Positions 24,779-34,021 of a stretch of 34,045 nt of DNA are shown here, piece after piece. A program made the position numbers and the translations under genes. The DNA is from Streptomyces niphimycinicus (GTDB lineage: Bacteria; Actinomycetota; Actinomycetes; Streptomycetales; Streptomycetaceae). A model generated the notes under the pieces. The model was not told the origin of the DNA, made no database searches, and was given only the letters and a program-made list of their open reading frames with translations. Position 1 is the stretch's first letter, and each line of letters opens with the position of its first letter. The stretch is taken from NCBI RefSeq assembly GCF_018883605.1, contig NZ_JAHLEM010000081.1, positions 1-34,045 of the forward strand, read 5' to 3'.

Positions 24779-25666
24779 TCAGACCAGCCCGATGCGGCGA
24801 GCGGTGTCCTCACCCTGCCGCATGTGCTGGTGACCGACTTCGCCGAGGGCCGTCATGACCCCTGCGACAACGGTTTCGAGTACGGCGAGCGTCGGCACGA
24901 AGCTGTCGTACGGGGAGGGGGCGGCGACCTGGCTGGGCAGCACGACCTCGGCGTGGGCGGCGGTGGGTGAGAGCCAGGTGTCGGTGAACACGATGACCTT
25001 GCCCCCGTGTTCCTGGGCGAGCTGGGCCAGGGCGACCTTGTCTTCCTCGTAGCGGCGGTAGTCGAAGAGAACGAGGACATCACGGCGGGCGAGTTGGGTG
25101 AGGGCCGCCGTGCGTTCCACGTCGCGGTCCGGCAGGAAGCGGACGTCGTCGCGCAACTGCATCAGATGCAGGCCGAGGTACTGGGCCAGCAGATGGGTGA
25201 AGCGGCCCCCGGCGAGCGTGATGCGGCGCTTGCGGTCCGACAGGAGCTGGATGGCGTGTTCGAGGTCGTGCGGGGGGAGCTCGGCCATGGTCTGTGCGAC
25301 CGCGGCACTGAAGATGCCGCTCCCGCGGGCCAGGAGCCCTCCGCCGGCGGAAGGGGTGCCCTCCTCGCCCTGCTCAGCGGGCCGGCCGTAGCCGGTGGAC
25401 TCGTACAGGGACAGCGGGGACGCGTTGCGCTCGTCGAGTTCCGTGCGCAGCGAAGCCTGGAAGTCGGGGAAGCCGCTGTAGCCGAGGCGGCCGACGAAAC
25501 GCAGCACGGTGGGGGCGCTGACGCCGGCTCGTCCCGCGATGACCGCGATGGTCTCGAAACCGTTGGACGGATAGCCGGCGAGGAGCACGCGGGCGACCTT
25601 GCGCTCGGCGGGGCTGGCGTCACCCAGCTTCTGCCGGATCTCGTCGGCGAGCGTGCGAGGGGCCAT
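24779..25666 (-). CDS. MurR/RpiR-family regulator (HTH + SIS)
   Basis: A 295-aa regulator. ATG 25666 follows AAAGGAAA. The N-terminal HTH_6 domain (about residues 1-75) reads LADEIRQKLGDASPAERKVARVLLAGYP, then GVSAPTVLRFVGRLGYSGFPDFQ. The SIS domain (about residues 130-260) has ITLAGGRFTHLLAQYLGLHL, RRDVLVLFDYRRYEEDKVALAQLA and VIVFTDTWLSPTAAHAEVVL. SIS domains usually bind phosphosugars; members next to peptidase/transport genes are also known. It lies 201 bp downstream of the M20 peptidase gene on the same strand and is the likely controller of that transport operon. Confidence 0.93.
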   Translation of the reverse strand: MAPRTLADEIRQKLGDASPAERKVARVLLAGYPSNGFETIAVIAGRAGVSAPTVLRFVGRLGYSGFPDFQASLRTELDERNASPLSLYESTGYGRPAEQGEEGTPSAGGGLLARGSGIFSAAVAQTMAELPPHDLEHAIQLLSDRKRRITLAGGRFTHLLAQYLGLHLMQLRDDVRFLPDRDVERTAALTQLARRDVLVLFDYRRYEEDKVALAQLAQEHGGKVIVFTDTWLSPTAAHAEVVLPSQVAAPSPYDSFVPTLAVLETVVAGVMTALGEVGHQHMRQGEDTARRIGLV

Positions 25667-25867
25667 GCGTAGGTTTCCTTTCCGGCTCGCGCGGTGACGC
25701 ACATCCAGATCGCGCGGTGGTGGGCGTTCGGGTCGTGCGGTGGTGCGCGCCTCCAGAGCTTAAGGCCGATCAAGTCCCGGCCCAGGTCCCGGACCGCCAC
25801 CGGCTCCGGACCGGCGGGCGGCAGGGCAAGCCGTGCCACCCGAGCGGTCCGGTGCGAGTGGTGCAGG

Positions 25868-27082
25868 TCAGGCGCCTCGCTCATCGCCGAGCGAGGTGAT
25901 CAGCGAGGCGAGCAGGGCGACCCGTTCCGGGACGGTGGCGGTGTCCAGCCATTCCTCGGGGGTGTGGTCGGCGCCGCCGACCGGGCCCAGGCCGTCGAGG
26001 ACGGGCACGCCCGTGCCTGCGATGAGATTGGCGTCGCCGACGCCGCCGGTGGATGCGGCCCCGAAGTGCAGGCCGAGAACCTCCCCCGCGGCACGGGCTG
26101 CTGCGAACATGCGACGCGCGGCGAGGGTGTCCTCCATCGGCGGACACAGCTCGGTCTGCTCGACCAGCACCGTGGTGCCGGGTACGCCGGGCCGGGCCGC
26201 CACCTCCTGGATCGCTTCTTCGACCCGCCGGATGTCGTCCGCGGTGGCCGCGCGTACCTCGACGTCAAGTTCCGCCCGGGGGCAGACGATGTTGCCGCGG
26301 GTTCCGGCGCGTACGACACCGACGTTGATCGTGACGCCGTCCCATCGCCCGTTGAGAGCTTGCAGGGCGATGACGAGGTGAGCGGCGGCGAGGGCGGCGT
26401 TGGCGCCGCGCTCGGGCTCGATACCCGCGTGGGCGGCGCGGCCGGTGACGGTGAGGCGGAGACCGGCGATGCCCTTGCGGGCGATCACCAGATCGCCGTT
26501 CTCCCGGGCGCATTCCAGGCCCAGGCCGTAGTGCGCGTCCCGGGCGGTCTGCTCGGTGACCCGCCGACTGGCCGGGGAGCCGATCTCCTCGTCGGGGGTT
26601 GCGAGGAAGACGAGTTCGGCGTAGGCGTCGCACCCCGTCGACGTGAGGATGTCGAGTGCGGTGAGTCCGGCGAGCAGGCCGCCCTTGTCGTCGCTGACGC
26701 CGGGACCGTGGGCCAGGGCACCCGTCATGGAGAAGGGGCGTTCGGCGGCCGTGCCGTCCTCGAAGACGGTGTCCATGTGGGCGGCGAGCAGGATCCGCCG
26801 TCCACCCTCGGCGACCGTGAGGCGCCCTCGCTTGCGCGCCACCAGTACGTCGCCCGAGCGCTGGCCGTGCGCGCCGGGGAGCCTGATCCGCTCGACGGAG
26901 AATCCGGTTCGGGTCAGGCGGCCTTGGACCCAGTCGGCGACCTGGTTGACGCCGTCGGGGCTGTAAGAGCCGGAGTCGATCGCGACGAGCTCGGCCAGGT
27001 CCTTGAGGTATTGGGGCTGACAGGTGCGGGCGAGCGGCAGGAACTCGGCGGCGCTGGGCCGCTGCCGGGCGGGGGCGGTCAC
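25868..27082 (-). CDS. M20-family metallopeptidase (carboxypeptidase G2 / ArgE-DapE type)
   Basis: A 404-aa cytosolic zinc hydrolase. Metal and catalytic motifs in order: [10 protein letters not shown] (His and Asp), [10 protein letters not shown] (bridging Asp), TPDEEIGS (Glu-Glu: general base plus ligand), GLECAREN (ligand Glu) and [10 protein letters not shown] near the C-terminus (last His). The dimerisation domain has the expected [16 protein letters not shown]. The closest recognised subgroup is glutamate carboxypeptidase, which removes C-terminal Glu or deacylates amino acids. ATG 27082 overlaps the ABC ATPase stop by 4 bp, so it is coupled to amino-acid uptake. It probably processes the imported compound. 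Confidence 0.93.
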   Translation of the reverse strand: MTAPARQRPSAAEFLPLARTCQPQYLKDLAELVAIDSGSYSPDGVNQVADWVQGRLTRTGFSVERIRLPGAHGQRSGDVLVARKRGRLTVAEGGRRILLAAHMDTVFEDGTAAERPFSMTGALAHGPGVSDDKGGLLAGLTALDILTSTGCDAYAELVFLATPDEEIGSPASRRVTEQTARDAHYGLGLECARENGDLVIARKGIAGLRLTVTGRAAHAGIEPERGANAALAAAHLVIALQALNGRWDGVTINVGVVRAGTRGNIVCPRAELDVEVRAATADDIRRVEEAIQEVAARPGVPGTTVLVEQTELCPPMEDTLAARRMFAAARAAGEVLGLHFGAASTGGVGDANLIAGTGVPVLDGLGPVGGADHTPEEWLDTATVPERVALLASLITSLGDERGA

Positions 27083-27843
27083 AGGACCTTTGCCAGAAAC
27101 GCACGGGTGCGCTCCTGCTCCGGTTGTACCAGGACGCGCTTGGGATCGCCCGCCTCGACGACGACGCCTTCGTCCATGAACACGGCGGTGTCACCGACCT
27201 CGCGCGCGAAGCCGATCTCGTGGGTGACGACGACCATGGTCATCCCGTCGGAGGCCAACTGCCGCATCACATCGAGCACATCACCGACCAGTTCGGGATC
27301 GAGCGCGGATGTCGGCTCGTCGAAGAGCATCAGCTTGGGCTTCATCGCCAGGGCCCGCGCGATCGCGACCCGCTGCTGCTGTCCGCCCGACAGATGCGCC
27401 GGGTAGTGCGCTGCCCGGTCCCCCAGTCCGACCCGGTCCAGCAGGCGCTGGGCGGTTTTGTGGGCCTCGGCCCTGCCGACGCCGGAGACCCTGACGGGGG
27501 CTTCCATCACGTTCTCCAGAGCGGTCATGTGCGGGAAGAGGTTGAACCGCTGGAAGACCATGCCGATCTCCCGGCGCCGCTGGGCGACTTCTTGCTCGCG
27601 CAGCTCGTGGAGTCTGTTGCCGTGCCGGCGGTAGCCGACGAGGTGACCGTCGACGGCGAGCCGGCCGCCGTCGACCTTCTCCAGATGGTTGATGCAGCGC
27701 AGGAAGGTGGACTTGCCGGAGCCGGAGGGGCCCAGCAGGCAGCACACCTGCCCGCGTTCGACGGTGAGATCGATGCCTTTGAGGACCTCCAGCTTCCCGT
27801 AGTGCTTGCGCACGCCCCGGGCGTGCACCATGGGGGCACTCAT
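27079..27843 (-). CDS. polar amino acid ABC transporter ATP-binding protein (GlnQ/HisP type)
   Basis: A 254-aa ATPase. The start at ATG 27843 follows GGAGG; the longer open frame overlaps the permease. Walker A is GPSGSGKST (residues 38-46), the Q-loop is [17 protein letters not shown], the signature is [15 protein letters not shown], Walker B is [14 protein letters not shown] and the H-switch is [13 protein letters not shown]. The FQRFNLFPH and THEIGFAR details are those of the polar amino acid (PAAT) group. It overlaps by 4 bp both the upstream permease gene and the downstream peptidase gene. Confidence 0.95.
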   Translation of the reverse strand: MSAPMVHARGVRKHYGKLEVLKGIDLTVERGQVCCLLGPSGSGKSTFLRCINHLEKVDGGRLAVDGHLVGYRRHGNRLHELREQEVAQRRREIGMVFQRFNLFPHMTALENVMEAPVRVSGVGRAEAHKTAQRLLDRVGLGDRAAHYPAHLSGGQQQRVAIARALAMKPKLMLFDEPTSALDPELVGDVLDVMRQLASDGMTMVVVTHEIGFAREVGDTAVFMDEGVVVEAGDPKRVLVQPEQERTRAFLAKVL

Positions 27844-28820
27844 CGGTCCGCCTCCTTGCTGTTGTCGCTGTTCTTGCTCTTCTTCGTGGATGTACGTGCC
27901 GAGCCGGCCAGCATCCGCTGTAGGGGGGAGAGGTGACCGGCCCGCGAGGCGCCGCGGCCGTAGCGGCGCTCCAGCCAGGCCTGCGGGATGCTCAGGAGCG
28001 TTACCAGTGCCAGGTACCAGAGGCTGGCGACCACGAGCATCGGGATGACCTGGTAGTTCTGGGCGTACACGTCCTGGATGTTCGACATCAGGTCGTGCGC
28101 GGAGATGACCGAGACGAGGGCCGTCATCTTCAGCATGTTGATGGTCTCGTTGCCCAAGGGCGGGATGATCACCCGCATCGCCTGGGGGAGGACGACCCGG
28201 CGCATGGTCAGCGCGGGACGCATGCCCAGCGAGTGCGCGGCCTCGGTCTGGCCGGTGTCCACCGACTGGATTCCGGCCCGCACGATCTCGGAGGTGTACG
28301 CGGCTTCGTTGAGGCCGAGCGCGAGCAGGGCGGCGATCGCCGGGGTGAGCAGGGAGTTGGTCTCGGCCCTGAAGAAGGTGATGTCCGTGAAGGGGATGCC
28401 GATCATCACGTACTTGTAGAGGGCGGCCGCGTACCCCCAGAAGATGATCTGAACGAGCAGCGGGGTGCCGCGGAAGACCCATACGAAGAGGGTGCCGAGC
28501 CCGTACAGCACGGGGCTGGTGGACAGTCGCATCACCGCGATCAGGGTGCCGAGCCCCAGGCCGATGGCCATGGCGGCGGCGGTCAGCCACAGCGTGGTGG
28601 CGAGACCGTCGAAGATCAGGCCCGCGAAGAGGTAGTGGCGGACGACGTCCCAGTGCAGGTTGTGGTTCTTGGCCAGCGAGCCGACGAGCCCGATCAGGGC
28701 GGCGAAGGCGACGACGGCCGCGATCCACCGGCCGTAGTGGCGTACGGGGACGACGGCGAGGTCTTCGGGAGCGGCGTGGTCCTTGGGGGGCGTACCGGTG
28801 CAGGCGGTCGTGGTGGTCAT
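27840..28820 (-). CDS. polar amino acid ABC transporter permease
   Basis: A 326-aa HisM/GlnP-type permease. ATG 28820 lies 2 bp after the substrate-binding gene stop. After a 30-residue cytoplasmic start it has a first helix ([19 protein letters not shown]), then the family region [45 protein letters not shown], and the EAA loop [33 protein letters not shown]. The C-terminus is a charged tail ([16 protein letters not shown]). Only one permease gene is present, so it likely works as a homodimer. Confidence 0.94.
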   Translation of the reverse strand: MTTTTACTGTPPKDHAAPEDLAVVPVRHYGRWIAAVVAFAALIGLVGSLAKNHNLHWDVVRHYLFAGLIFDGLATTLWLTAAAMAIGLGLGTLIAVMRLSTSPVLYGLGTLFVWVFRGTPLLVQIIFWGYAAALYKYVMIGIPFTDITFFRAETNSLLTPAIAALLALGLNEAAYTSEIVRAGIQSVDTGQTEAAHSLGMRPALTMRRVVLPQAMRVIIPPLGNETINMLKMTALVSVISAHDLMSNIQDVYAQNYQVIPMLVVASLWYLALVTLLSIPQAWLERRYGRGASRAGHLSPLQRMLAGSARTSTKKSKNSDNSKEADR

Positions 28821-28822
28821 GT

Positions 28823-29773
28823 CTAGTCCACCGCCGCGTTCTTGGTGGCTTCTTTCACCGCGATGGAGGCGACACCGTACTTGTCGCAGATCTTGGTGAG
28901 GGCGCCCTCGTCGATCAGGGCTTGCAGGGCCTTCTGGATCGCTGCCGTCAACTGGGGTGACTTCTTGCTCACGGCGATGCCGTTGGGCGAGGCATGGTAG
29001 CCGCCGGGCGCCTTGGCGTCCTCGACCAGGTCGAAGGCCTTGCCGCCGTCCGCGGTCTTCGCCGTCCAGCCGGCGACCGGCTTGGTGATCACGTCGGCGA
29101 CGACATTGCCCGAGCGCAGGGCGAGTTGGGCGTCGGAGTCCTTGGGGAAGGTCTGGATCTCGATGTGCCGCCTGCCCTTGGCGGTGCACGCGGCCTGCTG
29201 CGCGTTGAGGAGCCTGAGCTGGTTGGTGGCGGCCTGTACGCCGACCTTCTTGCCGCACAGGTCCTCGAGCGTGGCGATCCGGGCGGGATTGCCGTCGGCG
29301 ACCATGATCCCGGAGCCGGACCGGGAGTAGTCGACGAAGTCGACCACCTTCTGCCGCTCCCTGCTGTCCGTGATCGCCGACATGGCGGCGTCGAACTTGC
29401 CTGCTTGCAGCGCGGGCAGGATTCCGTTGAACCGCTGCGGAGTGAAGACGACCTTCACGCCCAGCTTCGCGCCGAGCGCCTGACCGAGGTCGTAGTCCAG
29501 ACCGGTCAGCTCGCTGCTGCCCTCGGTCACGAACATGGCGAACGGCGGGTACGGCACGTCCGCGGCTACGCGCACGGTGCCCGAGGCCTTGATCGCGGCG
29601 GGCAACGCGTCATGGAGCTTCGCGTCCTCGGCGATGTGGGGGCCTGCGACGGCGTCCTTCGCGTTCGTCGACGGGGCGGGGTCCGTGGCGGCTCCGCAGG
29701 CGGAGAGTGTCGCAAGAGCGGTGGCCGCCACGGTGGCGGCCACGGCCCGGCGCATGAGACCAGCGTTCATCAC
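28823..29773 (-). CDS. amino acid ABC transporter substrate-binding lipoprotein
   Basis: A 316-aa SBP_bac_3 lipoprotein. The lipobox is LSAC with Cys26. The mature part has [75 protein letters not shown] and [17 protein letters not shown], the standard blocks of polar amino acid receptors. Residues [14 protein letters not shown] include the Arg that usually grips the ligand carboxylate. The N-terminal ATG cluster (29773, 29770, 29755) leaves the exact start open. It is the first gene of the operon. Confidence 0.93.
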   Translation of the reverse strand: MMNAGLMRRAVAATVAATALATLSACGAATDPAPSTNAKDAVAGPHIAEDAKLHDALPAAIKASGTVRVAADVPYPPFAMFVTEGSSELTGLDYDLGQALGAKLGVKVVFTPQRFNGILPALQAGKFDAAMSAITDSRERQKVVDFVDYSRSGSGIMVADGNPARIATLEDLCGKKVGVQAATNQLRLLNAQQAACTAKGRRHIEIQTFPKDSDAQLALRSGNVVADVITKPVAGWTAKTADGGKAFDLVEDAKAPGGYHASPNGIAVSKKSPQLTAAIQKALQALIDEGALTKICDKYGVASIAVKEATKNAAVD

Positions 29774-30059
29774 GGTCGAACCTCTCGGGGGATCTCTGCC
29801 GACGGGACTGCCGCCGTCGACTGCAAGGCCCTGAAATTTACAGAAGCGGCAATAGATTGGCTAGATGTAGCGCTCATTACACTTCGGCGACGGCGTCCGT
29901 ATCTCGAGGAGAATCGACTTTTACTTGCACGCAACGGACATGTTGATCACCGATTTGCGCCCAATCCATGCAAGTGACCTATTACATTTCAGCTCGGAGC
30001 GCGTCGATCTGTATGTTCTGGCACTCGGCAGTTGCTATCCCCTCTCAGGGATGTCGAGA
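29774..30059. other. lower-GC intergenic region upstream of the amino acid transporter operon
   Basis: No gene is supported here. The stretch is clearly poorer in GC than its surroundings (many AT runs such as GAAATTTACAG and CCTATTACATTTC). It must carry the promoter of the minus-strand operon. A 7-bp inverted repeat, ACTTGCA (29923-29929) and TGCAAGT (29969-29975), is present. Reduced GC next to an IS1380 remnant suggests foreign DNA. Confidence 0.5.
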
Positions 30060-30480
30060 CGGTTCCATGAGGCGGGCGAGGTCCGTGGTGTGGGCGGTGC
30101 TGCTGCGGAAGCCGGCGGACCGCACCGGGCTGACCGCGGCACTGGCCGCAGTGATGCCGCACAGCGTCGGGGCCTGTTCGGGCCGGGCGCCTCGGACTCG
30201 ACCATGCGCCGCACGCTGGAAGCCCTCGACGACGTGATACTCGCGAGGATCGTACGAGTCCGCGCCCGGAGCCGTCGGCATGTGTGGGACCGACTCGCCC
30301 TGCGGCCAGGTGGTTTCCCGTGGGCCGGCCGTCGCGGGCAAGCACCTGCACCGCTGGATCGTTCTCGGCATGGACGCCACCGTCATCACCTCCGCGTCGA
30401 AAAGCAGGGGGCCACGGCGACCTGGAAGAAGACCTTCGGCTTCCACCCGCTGGGAGGCGACCGCGAACGGCTGCCGAAAA
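30060..30480 (+). pseudogene. IS1380-family transposase remnant
   Basis: Conserved IS1380 blocks appear in the right order but in alternating frames: ADRTGLTAALAAVMPHS, then LFGPGASDSTMRRTLEALD with ARIVRVRARSRRHVWDRLALRPGGFPW, then AGKHLHRWIVLGMDATVITSAS (DDE first Asp), then KQGATATWKKTFGFHPLGG. At least three frame changes, an internal deletion after MPHS and loss of the C-terminal half show a dead copy. The remaining 30481-30754 holds nothing I can support. Confidence 0.75.
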
Positions 30481-30754
30481 CAGTCGACTTGAGATGTCAC
30501 CCCGTTCGGCCGAGATCGGCGGCGGTCGCGTCGGACCCGGCAGGCCGGGTACATCGCGGGATGCCGTCGAGATCCGGCTCGTGGGAGCCCTGTAGGTGGG
30601 GGTGGTGCCTGTGGTGAGGACGGGCGGCACGGTCGTCGGGGCCCGGATTTAATCAGTGGTGCCGCGGCCTGGGGTGAGGCTATGGTGCTGCTCATCCGTA
30701 CCCGAGGGGGAACGGTGTCGGTTCGTCGAGAAGAAGCAGGAGGTGAGGACATTG

Positions 30755-30826
30755 ATGACGGTCACGGTGGCGAGCGCCGCTCGCGTTCAGGAGTTCCTCG
30801 TTCCCACCCCTGCGGCCTCCGGCTGA
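30755..30826 (+). CDS. short ORF (23 aa) with strong ribosome site, upstream of rsgA
   Basis: ATG 30755 is preceded by AGGAGGTGA (30738-30746), among the strongest Shine-Dalgarno sequences in the window, and runs to TGA 30826. The peptide (MTVTVASAARVQEFL..., ending AASG) has no known motif. It ends 37 bp before the rsgA GTG. Between them lies CGGAGG...CCTCCG (30835-30864), which could fold over the rsgA ribosome site. It may be a leader peptide, or the site may be a relic of another gene. Confidence 0.4.
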   Translation: MTVTVASAARVQEFLVPTPAASG

Positions 30827-30863
30827 CACCTCTTCGGAGGCCGCTCTTCGAAGGGTTTCCTCC

Positions 30864-31973
30864 GTGTTCAACACTTCTTCCGACTCCACGTCTTCGCACG
30901 CTCTCACCGCCTATGGCTGGGACGACGGCTGGGCGGACGCGTTCGCCCCGTACGCCGCACAGGACCTGATGCCCGGGCGGGTGCTCCGCGTGGACCGTGG
31001 CCAGTGCGATCTCGTCACGCCCCTGGGCACCGTACGGGCGGACACCGAGCTGGTGACACCGCGCGATCCGATGCGGATCGTGTGCACCGGCGACTGGGCC
31101 GCCGTGGACGCCGAGGGCGATCCGCGTTACGTCCGGACGCTGCTGCCGCGCCGTACCGCCCTCGTGCGGTCCACCTCGTCGAAGCGCTCGGACGGCCAGG
31201 TGCTGGCGGCCAACGCCGACCACGCCGTCATCGCCGTCTCCCTCGCCGCCGAGCTCGACCTGGGCCGGGTGGAGCGGTTCACCGCGCTGGCCTGGGAGAG
31301 CGGCGCCCAGCCGCTGCTCGTCCTCACCAAGGCCGATCTGGTGCCCGATCCGGACACCCTGGCCCATCTGGTGTCCGACACCGAGATGGCGGCGCCCGGT
31401 GTGCGGGTGCTGCCGGTCAGCTCCGCCACGGGGGAGGGGCTGGCGGAGCTGACCGCCCTGCTCGCCCCCGGCACCTCGGTGCTGCTCGGCCAGTCCGGCG
31501 CGGGCAAGTCCACACTGGCGAACGCCCTGGTGGGCGCGGCCGTCCAGGACGTACGCGCCATCCGGGACAGCGACGGCAAGGGGCGGCACACCACGACCAC
31601 CCGCGATCTGCTGCCGCTGCCCTCGGGCGGGGTGCTGATCGACACCCCGGGGCTGCGCGGGGTGGGGATGTGGGACGCCGAGGGCGGCGTCGCACAGGCG
31701 TTCGCCGAGATCGAGGAGCTGGCCGAGCGGTGCCGCTTCCCCGACTGCGCACACCAGGTCGAGCCCGGGTGCGCGGTGCTCGCCGCGATCGAGGACGGGT
31801 CACTGCCGGAGCGGCGGCTGGAGAGCTACCGCAAACTGCTGCGGGAGAACGAGCGGCTCGCGGCCCGTACGGACGCGCGGCTGCGAGCCGAGATGCGGCG
31901 CGACTGGAAGCAGCGGCAGGCGCTCGGCCGCCACATGATGGAGCGCAAGCGCGGACCGATGCGCAAGCCGTAG
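30864..31973 (+). CDS. rsgA: ribosome small subunit-dependent GTPase A (RsgA/YjeQ)
   Basis: A 369-aa circularly permuted GTPase that checks late 30S subunit assembly. The start is GTG 30864 with GAAGGG 9-10 nt upstream. The N-terminal OB fold (about residues 38-105) ends in RRTALVRSTSSKRSDGQVLAANAD. The motif order is permuted as expected: G4 TKAD (155-158), G5 near PVSSATGEG, G1 GQSGAGKST (209-217), then the switch GRHTTTTRDLLPL and G3 DTPGLRG. The C-terminal zinc knuckle is RCRFPDCAHQVEPGC. It ends in a Lys/Arg-rich tail. Convergent with a PPOX gene. Confidence 0.95.
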   Translation: MFNTSSDSTSSHALTAYGWDDGWADAFAPYAAQDLMPGRVLRVDRGQCDLVTPLGTVRADTELVTPRDPMRIVCTGDWAAVDAEGDPRYVRTLLPRRTALVRSTSSKRSDGQVLAANADHAVIAVSLAAELDLGRVERFTALAWESGAQPLLVLTKADLVPDPDTLAHLVSDTEMAAPGVRVLPVSSATGEGLAELTALLAPGTSVLLGQSGAGKSTLANALVGAAVQDVRAIRDSDGKGRHTTTTRDLLPLPSGGVLIDTPGLRGVGMWDAEGGVAQAFAEIEELAERCRFPDCAHQVEPGCAVLAAIEDGSLPERRLESYRKLLRENERLAARTDARLRAEMRRDWKQRQALGRHMMERKRGPMRKP

Positions 31974-31977
31974 CGGT

Positions 31978-31996
31978 CCGTGGGGTCAGCCCACGG
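31978..31996. terminator. bidirectional hairpin between rsgA and the PPOX gene
   Basis: CCGTGGG (31978-31984) and CCCACGG (31990-31996) with a 5-nt loop, just after the rsgA stop and overlapping the stop of the convergent PPOX gene. Confidence 0.5.
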
Positions 31997-32384
31997 CCCG
32001 GCTCGTGGCCCCGGGCACGTCCTCCAGGCCCCAGCTATACACCCACCGTGGATGGATCCGGATGACCTCGTCGCTCAACTGGGCGCCGAGGTCATGCGGC
32101 CCGATACGCCGCTCCGCCTCCCCGCGGATCTCCACCCCGCACACCATCCACGGCTGCTCGCTCACCAGGCTGTCGACGACCAGCGCCACCTTCGGATGCG
32201 TCCCGGCGTTGCGCCACTTCTTCGTCCTGCCCATGGCGAAGCCGCCGATGTCGAGCGTGCCGTCCTCGTTGAGGAAGAACGCCACCGGGTTCGCCTGCGG
32301 CTGGCCGTCCGCGTCCACGGTGGCCAGCCGGCCGATCCGCTGCGATCCGAGGTAGTCGGCCTCGGGTCCCGTGAAAACGGTCAT
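31986..32384 (-). CDS. PPOX-class F420-dependent (pyridoxamine oxidase-fold) protein
   Basis: A 132-aa split beta-barrel protein. ATG 32384 is chosen from family similarity: MTVFTGPEADYLGSQRIGRLATVDADGQPQANPVAF is the typical start of the small PPOX proteins of actinobacteria. Next come LDIGGFAMGRTKKWRN, KVALVVDSLV and VEIRGEAERR. The C-terminal IRIHPRWVYSWGLE also fits the subgroup in which enzymes bind F420 or FMN. Its substrate is not known. The gene runs towards rsgA and is divergent from the flavoprotein gene, with a 175-bp gap. Confidence 0.88.
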   Translation of the reverse strand: MTVFTGPEADYLGSQRIGRLATVDADGQPQANPVAFFLNEDGTLDIGGFAMGRTKKWRNAGTHPKVALVVDSLVSEQPWMVCGVEIRGEAERRIGPHDLGAQLSDEVIRIHPRWVYSWGLEDVPGATSRAVG

Positions 32385-32559
32385 GCGATCACTGTCGCCC
32401 GCACTGCCGGGTGCCCGCGACCGGTGCGCATGAGCCGCGGGACCCGCACCACTCGCACCAGGAGCACACGACCGAAACACCGATTCGGGTGGCTGTGCGC
32501 GGTAACTCGACGCCACGATGACCCTGAGACGGTGATACGGAACGAGAGAGCGAGTTGCG

Positions 32560-34011
32560 ATGAACCAGGCCAGGGACGAGTACGACGTCATCGTGCTGGG
32601 CGCGGGCCCGGTCGGCGAGAACGTGGCCGACCGGACCCGCGCGGCCGGACTCTCCACGGCGATCGTGGAGCGTGAGCTGGTCGGCGGTGAGTGTTCGTAC
32701 TGGGCCTGCGTCCCCAGTAAGGCGCTGCTGCGACCGGTGCTCGCGCGGTCCGAGGCGCGCCAGGTGCCGGGGCTGCGGCAGGCGGTCGGCGGGGCGCTGG
32801 CGGCGGCCGATGTCTTCGCCCACCGCGACAAGCAGGTCGGCGACTGGAAGGACGACGGTGCGCTCCCCTGGCTGGAGTCGGCCGGAATCGACCTGGTGCG
32901 CGGCCATGGGCGGCTGGTCGGGCCGAAGCGGGTCGCGGTGACACCGCCGGACGGATCCGGCGGCGACGAGCGGATCCTCACCGCCCGGCACGCCGTGGCC
33001 GTCTGCACCGGAACCCGGGCCTCGCTGCCCGACCTGCCCGGGATCGCCGACGTCCACCCCTGGACCAGCCGGGAGGCCACCAGCTCCTCCTCGGTGCCGG
33101 AGCGGCTGATCATCGTGGGCGGCGGTGTGGTGGCCTGCGAGATGGCCACGGCCTGGAACGGTCTCGGCTCGCGCGTCACCATGCTGGTGCGCGGCTCCGG
33201 GCTGCTGGAGCGGATCGAGCCGTTCGCGGGCGAGCTGGTGACCGAGACGCTGCGGGAGACCGGGGCCGAGGTCCGCACCGGGACGGCGGTGAAGGGCCTC
33301 GCCCGGCCGGGCGGGACGGACGGACCGGTCACGGTGACCCTGGAGAGCGGGGAACAGCTCGAGGCGGACGAGGTGCTGTTCGCCACCGGGCGCACCCCGC
33401 ACACCGATGCCCTGGGCCTGGAGACGGTCGGCCTCGAACCGGGCGGCTGGCTGACGGTCGACGAGAGCTGCCGGGTGCGGGACGTACCGGGCGGCTGGCT
33501 GTACGGGGTGGGCGACGTCAACCGCCAGGCGCTCCTCACCCACCAGGGCAAATACCAGGCTCGGATCGCGGGCGCGGCCATCGGGGCACGCGCGCGGGGC
33601 GTCGAGCGGCTGGACACCGGCCGCTGGGGCGAGTACGCGACCACCGCGGACGAGGCGGCCGTACCGCAGGTCGTCTTCACCGACCCGGAGGTCGCCGCGG
33701 TCGGGCTGACCGCGGAACAGGCCGAGGCCGAGGGCCGCAGCATCCGCGTTGTCGACGTCGACATGGGCCAGGTCGAGGGCGCGGTGCTGTACGCGGACGG
33801 CTACCGCGGCCAGGCCCGTATGGTCGTCGACCTGGACCGGGGCCATCCGATCGGCATCACCTTCGTCGGGCCCGGGGTCAGCGAACTGCTCCACTCGGCG
33901 ACGATCGCCATCGCGGGCGAGGTCCCCATCGAGCGGCTGTGGCATGCGGTGCCGTCGTTCCCGACGATCAGCGAGGTCTGGCTGCGGCTCCTGGAGACGT
34001 ACCGGGGCTGA
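32560..34011 (+). CDS. FAD-dependent pyridine nucleotide-disulfide oxidoreductase
   Basis: A 483-aa flavoprotein of the lipoamide dehydrogenase/mercuric reductase group. The FAD-binding GAGPVGE is at residues 15-21. The redox-active pair is C45 and C50 in GGECSYWACVPSK, a C-x4-C variant of the usual GGTCLNVGCIPSK. The NAD(P) site is IIVGGGVVACEMA and the second FAD motif is LYGVGDVNRQ. The C-terminal dimer domain keeps the catalytic-type HAVPSFPTISE. Members with SYWACVPSK are common in actinobacteria and mostly uncharacterised. There is no lipoyl-complex gene nearby, so the physiological disulfide is unknown. Confidence 0.94.
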   Translation: MNQARDEYDVIVLGAGPVGENVADRTRAAGLSTAIVERELVGGECSYWACVPSKALLRPVLARSEARQVPGLRQAVGGALAAADVFAHRDKQVGDWKDDGALPWLESAGIDLVRGHGRLVGPKRVAVTPPDGSGGDERILTARHAVAVCTGTRASLPDLPGIADVHPWTSREATSSSSVPERLIIVGGGVVACEMATAWNGLGSRVTMLVRGSGLLERIEPFAGELVTETLRETGAEVRTGTAVKGLARPGGTDGPVTVTLESGEQLEADEVLFATGRTPHTDALGLETVGLEPGGWLTVDESCRVRDVPGGWLYGVGDVNRQALLTHQGKYQARIAGAAIGARARGVERLDTGRWGEYATTADEAAVPQVVFTDPEVAAVGLTAEQAEAEGRSIRVVDVDMGQVEGAVLYADGYRGQARMVVDLDRGHPIGITFVGPGVSELLHSATIAIAGEVPIERLWHAVPSFPTISEVWLRLLETYRG

Positions 34012-34021
34012 GGGCGGGCGG

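Noticed and set aside
29877..29969. 30-codon minus-strand ORF upstream of the amino acid binding protein
   Set aside because: Weak ribosome site, no motif and no sign of coding bias. Likely random in a lower-GC gap.
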